Source: Nitrospinota bacterium
GTDB taxonomy: Bacteria > Nitrospinota_A > UBA7883 > JACRGQ01
Reading direction: 5' to 3'
Assembly: GCA_016200345.1 (NCBI GenBank)
Contig: JACQEX010000043.1
Span: forward strand, 1-44,897
Length of the DNA stretch: 44,897 nucleotides
This document shows, piece after piece, positions 1 to 7,981 of this stretch; the stretch's first letter is position 1; each line of letters opens with the position of its first letter. The translations under genes and the position numbers were made by a program. The notes below the pieces were generated by a model. The model saw only the letters and a list, made by a program, of their open reading frames with translations. It was not told the DNA's origin and searched no databases.

Positions 1-2508
1 GGCCTTACGCAGACCGCCCCTTCCGGCAACACCGCAAACGCCAACGTCGCGATAGTCATGCCGAAGGGCGTGTCCGTCAAGTCTGCGGGAGCTGGTGTAA
101 AATCGGTCACTGCAACCTCCATAAGCGTTTCAGTTACGGCCGCCGACATTGCCACGGTCATAACCGCCACGGTTCCTTTAAGCACTCTTTCCGTTTCGTT
201 TGACGTCCCGTCCGGAAGCGCAAGAACATTTACCGTCACGGTTGTCACCTCCAGCGGCAGTTATACCGGTAGCCAGACGGTTGATCTCGCAGGCGGTGCC
301 AGCGTGAACCTTTCAATATCGGTGACGACTTCAACCACGACCACGACTACCACGACCACGACCGCACCCTCGGCCCCTTCGGGTGTTTCAGTCGCGCTGG
401 GAAATGCGAGGGCGACTTTAACTTGGACGGCCCCGCCCCCGCCCGTCACGGTGACAAGCTACAACGTCTATTATAAAACGTCGGCCGGAGTGACTATCGG
501 AGGAGCCGGGGTGACGAAGTCCGCCGGCGCAACGAGCGGCGGTGCCATAACCGGCCTTACAAACGGCACCACCTATTACTTTGTCGTTACGGCGGTGAAC
601 TCGGGATCAGAAAGCGTGGTGTCCGCCGAAGTCAGCGCAAAGCCCGCCAACCTTCTCGGCGGCGGTGTGGAAAACGGCGGCGTGGCCATCAACAACTCGT
701 CCACCGGAAGCACCATTATGGTTAGCACTCTTGCCGGCCTGGCACTTACCGCCGGAACGACGGACGCAACCGGCTCGGGGGCGAGGTTCGGCAGACCGTA
801 CGGAATAACGACGGACGGCACGAACCTCTACGTTGCCGACCAGACCAACAACACAATCCGCAAAGTTGTCATGTCCACGGGAGTTGTAACCACCATCGCC
901 GGCTCCGGCGCCGCCGGCTCGGTGGACGGCGTCGGCACCGGGGCGAGTTTTAACGGCCCGACCGGCATAGCAACGGACGGCACAAACCTGTTTATAACGG
1001 ATCGCACGGGCAACACAGTGCGCAAGGTCGTGTTGTCCACCGGCGTCGTAAGCACCGTGGCCGGTTCCGGCGCCACCGGCTCTGCGGACGGGACGGGAAC
1101 GGCGGCGACCTTTAGCAGTCCCAACGGCATAGTTACGGACGGCAAGAAAGTGGTCATTTCCACGGGAGTGGTTACGACTCTGGCCGGGAGCGGTGTGGCC
1201 GGCTCGGCGGACGGGACGGGAACGGCGGCGAACTTTAAACTACCGGACGGCATAACGACGGACGGCACGAACCTGTTTATTGACGACAACAACAACTACA
1301 CCATCCGGAAGGTGGTGATATCAACGGGCGTGACCACCACTTTGGCTGGCACCCCCCTTATCACCGGCTCTACGGACGGCTCGGGCTCGGCGGCGCTGTT
1401 TAACTTCCCCACCGGCATAACAACGGACGGCTCCAACCTTTATGTGGCGGACGGAAGTAACAAGACCGTCCGGAAGATTTTTCCGTTGTTGGGTGGCACC
1501 TTTCAGGGCGGCTCGTTGGGCTTGGGCGGCGTTGTTACCACGTTTGCCGGGGGCGCAGGCGTTTTTGGCACGACAGACGGCACGGGGACGGGGGCGCGGT
1601 TTAGCTTTCCTTACGGCCTGACGACGGACGGCACGAACCTTTACGTGGCCGACACCACCAACAACACCATAAGACAAGTGGTTATCGCCACGGGCGTGGT
1701 GACGACTCTTGCGGGGAGCGGGACCGCGCTCGGCACGACAGACGGCACGGGAACGGGGGCGCGGTTTTACCTTCCCAACGGCATCACGACGGACGGCACG
1801 AATGTTTATGTGGCCGACACCTATAATCACACCATCAGGAAAGTGGTTATCGCCACCGGCGTGGTGACGACTCTTGCAGGGAGCGGGACCGCGCTCGGCA
1901 CTGCAGACGGCACGGGAACGGCGGCTCGGTTTAACCATCCCCAAGGCATCACGACGGACGGCACGAATGTTTATGTGGCCGACACCTATAATCAGACCAT
2001 CAGGAAAGTGGTTATCGCCACGGGAGTGGTGACGACGCTTGCAGGGAGTGCCGCGATCGGCACGATAGACGGCACCGGGACTGGTGCGAGGTTTTACCTT
2101 CCTCGCGGCCTGACGACCGACGGCACGAACCTTTATGTGGTGGATTGCGCTAACCACACCATCCGGCAGATTGTCATTTCCACGGGCGTGGTTACGACTC
2201 TGGCCGGCGGCGCAGGCGTTACCGGCACGACAGACGGCACGGGGACGGCGGCTCGGTTTAACTATCCCGAAGGCATCACCACGGACGGCACGAACCTTTA
2301 TGTGGCCGACACCACCAACAACACCATAAGACAAGTGGTTATCGCCACGGGAGTGGTGACGACTCTGGCCGGGGGCGCGGGGTTGACCGGCACGACAGAC
2401 GGCACGGGAACGGCGGCGCGGTTTTACCTTCCCAGCGGCCTCACGTCGGACGGCACGAACCTCTATGTGGCAGACTCCTCAAACAACAACATCCGGAAAA
2501 TCAAATGA
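1..2508 (+). CDS. NHL-repeat beta-propeller protein with fibronectin type III domain (5' end outside window)
   Basis: Frame is open to the left edge (GLTQTAPSGNTANANVAIVMPKG...). Poly-Thr linker, Fn3-like domain (APSAPSGVSVALGNARATLTW...TYYFVVTAVNSGSES), then 11 NHL-like units of about 55 aa (VVTTLAGSG..GTTDGTGTGARFYLPNGITTDGTNVYVADTYNHTIRKVVIATG). Confidence 0.85.
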   Translation, partial: GLTQTAPSGNTANANVAIVMPKGVSVKSAGAGVKSVTATSISVSVTAADIATVITATVPLSTLSVSFDVPSGSARTFTVTVVTSSGSYTGSQTVDLAGGASVNLSISVTTSTTTTTTTTTTAPSAPSGVSVALGNARATLTWTAPPPPVTVTSYNVYYKTSAGVTIGGAGVTKSAGATSGGAITGLTNGTTYYFVVTAVNSGSESVVSAEVSAKPANLLGGGVENGGVAINNSSTGSTIMVSTLAGLALTAGTTDATGSGARFGRPYGITTDGTNLYVADQTNNTIRKVVMSTGVVTTIAGSGAAGSVDGVGTGASFNGPTGIATDGTNLFITDRTGNTVRKVVLSTGVVSTVAGSGATGSADGTGTAATFSSPNGIVTDGKKVVISTGVVTTLAGSGVAGSADGTGTAANFKLPDGITTDGTNLFIDDNNNYTIRKVVISTGVTTTLAGTPLITGSTDGSGSAALFNFPTGITTDGSNLYVADGSNKTVRKIFPLLGGTFQGGSLGLGGVVTTFAGGAGVFGTTDGTGTGARFSFPYGLTTDGTNLYVADTTNNTIRQVVIATGVVTTLAGSGTALGTTDGTGTGARFYLPNGITTDGTNVYVADTYNHTIRKVVIATGVVTTLAGSGTALGTADGTGTAARFNHPQGITTDGTNVYVADTYNQTIRKVVIATGVVTTLAGSAAIGTIDGTGTGARFYLPRGLTTDGTNLYVVDCANHTIRQIVISTGVVTTLAGGAGVTGTTDGTGTAARFNYPEGITTDGTNLYVADTTNNTIRQVVIATGVVTTLAGGAGLTGTTDGTGTAARFYLPSGLTSDGTNLYVADSSNNNIRKIK

Positions 2509-2600
2509 CCCCGGTGGGTACACATTTTAATGTGTACATTGGCGCGGAGCGACAATTTGTTATTGCAGTACAGGCTGAAGCCCGTACCTACCGTTTCAAA
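2494..2600. repeat. 107-bp direct repeat, copy 1 (contains 80-bp GGTRGGYRC-bounded multi-hairpin element 2513..2592)
   Basis: Read directly: same sequence as 2622..2728 except 2502 c/a and 2520 a/g. Internal hairpins gtacacatt-tt-aatgtgtac (2518..2537) and gtacaggctgaagcccgtac (2568..2587). Confidence 0.9.
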
Positions 2601-2608
2601 CTGAGGCC

Positions 2609-4498
2609 CTACCGAACAATTCGGAAAATAAAATGACCCCGGTGGGTACGCATTTTAATGTGTACATTGGCGCGGAGCGACAATTTGTTATTGCAGTACA
2701 GGCTGAAGCCCGTACCTACCGTTTCAAATTTGACGGATGTTGCCGACAAGGGATGGTCCATCGCGCTCAACGCCTCGCCTGCTATCCGCATCCCCACTTC
2801 GGCGGCTTTATCGCCGGCCGCCGAGAGCTGGGCGCGAACGTCCTCCGGCACGCTCATCCCCGGCACCTCGTTGTGCAAAAACTCCGCCATTCTGAGCGAG
2901 GCGAGCGGCAGGATTCCAATCATAAGCGGAATTTTTATCTCCGGTATCATGTCCAGAAATTTCTCAAAAAGAACCGTGTCGAACACCGGCTGGGTGTAAA
3001 TAAACTCGGCGCCGCTCTCCACTTTTTGGCGAAGACGGCCCACCTCCTCGGCAATGTTGATGGCGGCGGGATTTACGCCGACCCCGATGTGAATCGCGGT
3101 CGGCTCGCCGATGCGGTTTCCGGCCACGTCCAGCCCGTGGTTGAGGTTGCTGATTATTTTGACAAGGCCGATCGCGTCCACGTCGTAAACCGCCGTTGCG
3201 TCCGGATAGTTGCCCAGCTTCGGCGGGTCGCCCGTGACCGCCAGTATGTCGTGCAGACCCAGGGCGTGCGCCCCCAAGAGGTCGGACTGCATCCCCAAAA
3301 TATTTCTGTCCCTGCACGTGTAGTGCAAAACCGGGTCCACGCCGCCGTTTCTTTTTATAAGTACCGCGAGGGACATCGGGCTCATCCTCGCGGAGGCCCT
3401 CGGCCCGTCCGGGATGTTGCACGCGTCCACGCCCGCGTCCTTCAATTTTTTCGTAATCTCCAAAACCTTGGCCGGGTCGCACCCCTTGGGCGGAAGTATC
3501 TCGACGCAGGTCGCAAACTTCCCCTCGGAAAGTTTTTTAGCAAGCGGCGACTTTAACTCCCTCGGCACCGGCTTTACCGCCTCCTCGGGCTTTTCCTGTT
3601 TTGTCTCTATCTGCACCCTGGACGGCGAAAGGGCGCGAACCGCGTGGTGGATGGCGCGAATGTGCGCCGGCGTGGTTCCGCAACAACCGCCGATGAGCCG
3701 CACACCGGCGCGTATCAGCCGCTTGGCGTAGGTCTCCAAATATTCCGGGGTGGACATATAAACCATCCTCCCCTCGTGCATCCGCGGGTACCCGGCGTTC
3801 GGCATGGCGGAAACCGGTTTTGCGGTGGATGACAAAAGCCTCGGAACTATTTCCAGCATCGGCGCGGGGCCGACGGAACAATTCATCCCGACCACGTCCA
3901 CCGGCAGGGAGTCCATCGCCCGCGCCACTTTTTCAATCGGGTCGCCCATGGACGTCATTCCATCCTCGCCGAAGCTCATCTGCGCCACAATTGGAATCGT
4001 GGTCGAGACCTTTCGGGCTGAGGCGACGGCTATCTCCAGTTCGTCCAGGCTTGTGAACGTCTCCAAAATTAAAAGATTCACGCCCCCCTCGACGAGCGCG
4101 GAGATTTGTTCCTCGAAGGCGGCCGACGCGTCCTCGCGCCTGACGGCTCCAAGCGGGGCGATGCTTGCGCCAAGCGGCCCGACGGAGCCAGCCACGTACG
4201 CTCCGCCGCGCGCCTCGTACACCGCGTCCTTGGCGGCGGCGAGGCAAATTCCCCGCACCGACTTTTCAAGCCCATATCTGGCGAGGCGAAAACGGTTCGC
4301 CCCGAAGGAGTTCGTCTCGATCAAGTCGGCCCCGGCGGCGATGTATTCCCGGTGAACCTCGCGCACGAGCTCCGGGCGGGTGAGGCTCAACTGCTCCCAC
4401 GAATGGGTTATGTACTCCCCCTTTGAGTAAAGGTACGTCCCCATGGCGCCGTCCGCCACAAGCACCCGTTCGTTAATCGCCTCTAGAAACCCCTTCAT
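2609..4498 (-). CDS. Bifunctional homocysteine S-methyltransferase / methylenetetrahydrofolate reductase, C-terminus encoded by a repeat
   Basis: N-terminal homocysteine methyltransferase (VADGAMGTYLYSKG, LIETNSFGANRFRL, IGGCCGTTPAHIRAI) plus MTHFR domain (CVEILPPKGCD, HYTCRDRN, ILAVTGDPPKLG, FIYTQPVFD). Confidence 0.9.
   Translation of the reverse strand: MKGFLEAINERVLVADGAMGTYLYSKGEYITHSWEQLSLTRPELVREVHREYIAAGADLIETNSFGANRFRLARYGLEKSVRGICLAAAKDAVYEARGGAYVAGSVGPLGASIAPLGAVRREDASAAFEEQISALVEGGVNLLILETFTSLDELEIAVASARKVSTTIPIVAQMSFGEDGMTSMGDPIEKVARAMDSLPVDVVGMNCSVGPAPMLEIVPRLLSSTAKPVSAMPNAGYPRMHEGRMVYMSTPEYLETYAKRLIRAGVRLIGGCCGTTPAHIRAIHHAVRALSPSRVQIETKQEKPEEAVKPVPRELKSPLAKKLSEGKFATCVEILPPKGCDPAKVLEITKKLKDAGVDACNIPDGPRASARMSPMSLAVLIKRNGGVDPVLHYTCRDRNILGMQSDLLGAHALGLHDILAVTGDPPKLGNYPDATAVYDVDAIGLVKIISNLNHGLDVAGNRIGEPTAIHIGVGVNPAAINIAEEVGRLRQKVESGAEFIYTQPVFDTVLFEKFLDMIPEIKIPLMIGILPLASLRMAEFLHNEVPGMSVPEDVRAQLSAAGDKAAEVGMRIAGEALSAMDHPLSATSVKFETVGTGFSLYCNNKLSLRANVHIKMRTHRGHFIFRIVR
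2622..2728. repeat. 107-bp direct repeat, copy 2 (element core 2641..2720)
   Basis: Second copy, 128 bp downstream of copy 1; overlaps the 3' end of the MTHFR ORF. Confidence 0.9.
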
Positions 4499-4974
4499 GC
4501 AGGAGGGCTCTGGTTCACGCGAAGGCTCGAAGACGCGAAAGAGGTATGGTTGTTGACAATTCGTTTTGTCCCTTCCTTGAAGGTGGAGGAGCCAAAATTA
4601 ACCAATAAACCCAAGGGTAAATCAAGAAGTCGAAGATACGTAAGAACCTGCTTGCCATGTACCGGCGCAAGTGTTTCCACGGATTTAAGTTCAACTACAA
4701 GTTTTTCATTTACCAAAATATCCAACCGCAAACCTTCCTCGAAAAGCATTCCGTCGAAAGTAAACCCGACCGATTTTTGCCTCTCCCCCTTTAAATAACG
4801 CTTTTCCAAAGTCCGCGCCAATACGGCCTCATAAACGGATTCCAAAAGGCCGGGCCCCAGTTCCTTGTGGATATGAAACGCCGCATCCACGACTATGGCG
4901 GACAACTCTTCAACGTCCAAATTTTTCGCGTCCTTCGCGCCTTCGCGTGAGACCTTCAGATATTCCGAGTTCAT
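4495..4974 (-). CDS. GxxExxY protein (PD-(D/E)XK nuclease-like fold)
   Basis: HIHKELGPGLLESVYEAVLARTLEKR, LRLDILVNEKLVVELKSVETLAPVHGKQVLTYLRLLDLPLGLLVNF: GxxExxY family hallmarks. Overlaps both neighbours by ATGA. Confidence 0.9.
   Translation of the reverse strand: MNSEYLKVSREGAKDAKNLDVEELSAIVVDAAFHIHKELGPGLLESVYEAVLARTLEKRYLKGERQKSVGFTFDGMLFEEGLRLDILVNEKLVVELKSVETLAPVHGKQVLTYLRLLDLPLGLLVNFGSSTFKEGTKRIVNNHTSFASSSLRVNQSPPA
4516..4949 (-). mobile_element. Candidate TIR-bounded cassette carrying the GxxExxY gene
   Basis: Left end cacgcgaaggctcgaagacgcgaaa (4516..4540); right end (4924..4949), reverse-complemented, reads cacgcgaaggcgcgaaggacgcgaaa: one mismatch and one 1-nt gap. Confidence 0.4.
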
Positions 4975-6365
4975 TTTCCTTTGCCTTCAATCTCGGCCTT
5001 GAGGGAGGCGTAGCCGTCCTTGCCCATCATCGCGTACGCGAAGTTTTTGCCGAACTCCACGCCCGGCTGGTCAAACGGGTTGATGTTGTAAAGCCCGCCG
5101 GAAAACGCCGTCGCGTGCTCCAACATATATATAAGCTGTCCCACCGTATACTCGTTTATCTCCGGCACCTTAATCGTCATGTTGGGCCTTTGGTGCTTCG
5201 TAAGGGCGTACTTCGTCCCTTGTAGCTCCACGCTGATGAGCTCGTTCATGCTCGACCCGGCGAGGTAGGAGACGTCCGGCTTGTCCTTGAAAATTTCGGG
5301 TATGCCGACGGAGGCGCGAAATTTTTCCACCTCTATGAAAACGGCAATCTTGTCGGCCGGCCCCTCCACGTAAAGCTGTACCTGCGAGTGCTGGTCGGTG
5401 GCGCCCAGCGCCTTTATCGGGGTCTGTCCGCAGTGGATTTCTTTTCCGTCTCGCGTTTTTGCCTTTCCCAGACTCTCGCCCCACAACTGGGCGAACCAGT
5501 CCGCGATTCCGTAAAGGCGCGACGAGTACGGCATCATCACGACCATCGGCTTTTTCTTCGCCGTGTCGGCCAAATAATTTATGGCCGAGAAAAGATAGGC
5601 GGGATTGTCCGCTATCTCCGGGGCCTCGCAGAGCTTTGCCATTCGCGCGGAGCCCTCCATCAGCCGGTCTATGTTCAGGCCGGCGCAGGCAAGCGGCAGA
5701 AGCCCGACGGCGGAGAATACGGAAAAGCGCCCGCCGACGTTTGGCGGCACCTCGAACGAATCGAGCTTGTATTCGTCCACTATCTCGCGCAAAATCCCTT
5801 TTTTCGGGTCGGTGGTTACGACCACCTTTTTCTTCCATTTTCCCTTCAGTTTTTTGTTCAGCATGTCGAACACGACCATGAACTGGCTCATCGTCTCGGC
5901 GGTGGCGCCGGATTTTGAGATGACGTTGAAAAGCGTTTTTTTCGGATCCAGCACGGACAAAAGCTCGCCGAAATGCTCAGGGTCTATGTTGTCCGCCACA
6001 AAAAGGCGCGGATAGCCGTTTCGTTTGCGCTTTGTGAGAAGGTTGGCGAAGTTTTTATTGACGGCGTTGTTCACGGCGGTGGTTCCGAGCGCGGAGCCCC
6101 CGATGCCCAACACCACGAAATTTTCAAATTTCTCGCGCGTTTTTGCGGCGTATTTTTTTATTTTTGAGACGTCCTGGTCGTGCAGGGTAAAAAAGCCCAT
6201 CTCCGACTTCGCCTTCAGCTCGGCGAGCCACTTGTGGGTGGCCGCCCCTTTTTCGCGAAGGGATTCGAAATCGCCCCGCGCCAAACCGTGCGTCGGGCCG
6301 ACGGCCGATTCCATCACGTTGGAATAATCAATGGTAACGTCCTGCCTGTAGTCCTCGTTTTTCAT
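4971..6365 (-). CDS. pgi: Glucose-6-phosphate isomerase
   Basis: FVVLGIGGSALGTTAVNNA, FNVISKSGATAETMSQF, VVTTDPKKG, PPNVGGRFSVFSAVGLLPLA. Start placed at MKNEDYRQ because GGGAGG lies just upstream; the supplied ORF extends to 6401. Confidence 0.95.
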   Translation of the reverse strand: MKNEDYRQDVTIDYSNVMESAVGPTHGLARGDFESLREKGAATHKWLAELKAKSEMGFFTLHDQDVSKIKKYAAKTREKFENFVVLGIGGSALGTTAVNNAVNKNFANLLTKRKRNGYPRLFVADNIDPEHFGELLSVLDPKKTLFNVISKSGATAETMSQFMVVFDMLNKKLKGKWKKKVVVTTDPKKGILREIVDEYKLDSFEVPPNVGGRFSVFSAVGLLPLACAGLNIDRLMEGSARMAKLCEAPEIADNPAYLFSAINYLADTAKKKPMVVMMPYSSRLYGIADWFAQLWGESLGKAKTRDGKEIHCGQTPIKALGATDQHSQVQLYVEGPADKIAVFIEVEKFRASVGIPEIFKDKPDVSYLAGSSMNELISVELQGTKYALTKHQRPNMTIKVPEINEYTVGQLIYMLEHATAFSGGLYNINPFDQPGVEFGKNFAYAMMGKDGYASLKAEIEGKGK

Positions 6366-6423
6366 CGCCAGCCTCCCATGAAAATTCAATCCAAACAGCA
6401 AACCGCCAAGGATATCGGGAATT

Positions 6424-7524
6424 TTACCCGCAAGCGGAGAGGACGTCTTGTTTCGTTATCCCCTCCAGCACGAACGCACGCCCTATTCTATCAATAACCA
6501 CGAACCGCGTCTTCCCCGAAAGAAACTTCTTGTCGTGCGCCATCCCGGCCCATACTTTGGCTGGGGTAAGGCCGCGCGGAAGCGCCGTCGGCAGGCCGAA
6601 CGAGGCGATAAGTTTTTCCAGCCGCTCCGCCGATTTTTTATCCAACAGTCCAAGCCTTGCCGAAAGTCTGCCGGCAACGACCATTCCAATCGCCACGGCC
6701 TCGCCGTGTTTTAATTTTTTGAAATTTAGAGCCGTCTCTATCCCGTGCGCGAAGGTGTGGCCGAAGTTTAAAAGCGCCCGCTCGCCGGCCTCCCTCTCGT
6801 CGTTCTCCACCACCCGCGCCTTAGTGGCGCACGAAATCTTCACCATCCGCTCAAGCGCGGCGACGTCCCCTTTAAGGATGTCTTTACGGAAGTTTTCGAG
6901 CCACTCGAAAAACTCCGCGTCTTTAATGGCCCCGTATTTTACGACCTCCGCAAGCCCGCAAAGGTACTCCCGTTTCGGCAACGTCTTTATGGCGTCCAAA
7001 TCGCACACCACCAATTTTGGCTGGTAGAAGGCGCCGACCATGTTTTTCCCGCCTAAAAAATCAACCCCGGTCTTGCCGCCGACGGAGCTGTCCACCTGCG
7101 CCAAAAGCGTGGTCGGAACCTGTACAAAGTCTATGCCGCGCATAAAAGTGGCCGCGGCGAAACCGGCCATGTCCCCGACCACACCGCCGCCGAGGGCCAG
7201 AACTGCGTCGGATCTCTCAAAGCCCCCTTTTAAAAGTCCGGCGTATATTTTTTCCATGGTTCTAAGGCTCTTGTGTCGTTCTCCGTCGGGCACGCGGACG
7301 GGGATTGCATTAAAGCCGGAATTTTTTAGGGAGGCCGAGACGATTTTGGCAAAAAGTTTTTCCACAACCGGGTTCGTGACGACGGCGATTTTGGGGGCGT
7401 TTGTGACCGAACGAACAAACCTTCCGATACCATGCAAAAGACCTGAGCCGACGAGGATTTGGTACCCCCTCCCCTCCAGGCTGACGTTAAGCCGGGTAGT
7501 CAAAGAGTGGACTCCCCGACCCAT
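6424..7524 (-). CDS. aroB: 3-dehydroquinate synthase
   Basis: PDGERHKSLRTMEKIYAGLL, ALGGGVVGDMAGFAAATFMRGIDFVQVPTTLLAQVDSSVGGKTGVDF, NFGHTFAHGIE. Confidence 0.97.
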   Translation of the reverse strand: MGRGVHSLTTRLNVSLEGRGYQILVGSGLLHGIGRFVRSVTNAPKIAVVTNPVVEKLFAKIVSASLKNSGFNAIPVRVPDGERHKSLRTMEKIYAGLLKGGFERSDAVLALGGGVVGDMAGFAAATFMRGIDFVQVPTTLLAQVDSSVGGKTGVDFLGGKNMVGAFYQPKLVVCDLDAIKTLPKREYLCGLAEVVKYGAIKDAEFFEWLENFRKDILKGDVAALERMVKISCATKARVVENDEREAGERALLNFGHTFAHGIETALNFKKLKHGEAVAIGMVVAGRLSARLGLLDKKSAERLEKLIASFGLPTALPRGLTPAKVWAGMAHDKKFLSGKTRFVVIDRIGRAFVLEGITKQDVLSACG

Positions 7525-7551
7525 CCTTCATTTTTTCTTTCCGGGCCAAAT

Positions 7552-7956
7552 CTACGGTTGCACGTTGAACGAGGTGTAGGCCGAAGAACCGTCAACCGAC
7601 GCCGTAACGGTTCCGGTTTTGCCAGCGGTCGTGTTGGGCGCGAAGGTTACCGTGACAACATCCGTTGTTCCCGGAGTCGTGGTCCCCGTCCCTGCGACTC
7701 CCGGAGCCACGACGTTCACCGACACTGAGGTGGTCGGATTGACTCCAGCTTTTGTGACGGTAACCGAGGCGGTAATGGAACTACCGGCTGAAATAGTACT
7801 GGGACAGACGGTCAAGGTAAACATATAGCCGTTTGCCGTCGTCGGCCCGGTGGGTCCGGACGTGTTGCAATTGCTCACCTGGGTCGGCGGCTGGCCGCAC
7901 GCCGCTAGCAAGACCGCCAGAGAAAACAAAAACGTCTTCAACATACCGCGCTCCAT
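7552..7956 (-). CDS. Putative lipoprotein with Ig-like beta-sandwich domain
   Basis: Signal with lipobox (FLFSLAVLLAACGQ); T/S/V-rich Ig-like body; SD aggagg upstream. Confidence 0.6.
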   Translation of the reverse strand: MERGMLKTFLFSLAVLLAACGQPPTQVSNCNTSGPTGPTTANGYMFTLTVCPSTISAGSSITASVTVTKAGVNPTTSVSVNVVAPGVAGTGTTTPGTTDVVTVTFAPNTTAGKTGTVTASVDGSSAYTSFNVQP

Positions 7957-7981
7957 TAAACCACTTCCTCCTGCAATGCCC

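Noticed and set aside
300-372. ACN trinucleotide run as a phase-variable microsatellite
   Set aside because: Codons are mixed (acg/acc/act), encoding a Thr linker; not a pure repeat tract likely to slip.
1321-2334. 337-aa minus-strand ORF opposite the NHL repeats
   Set aside because: Low-complexity Arg-rich repetitive translation mirroring the sense repeat periodicity; the sense frame encodes clear NHL units.
2633-3556. 307-aa plus-strand ORF opposite MTHFR
   Set aside because: Antisense to a well-supported enzyme; no recognisable domain; typical GC-driven shadow ORF.
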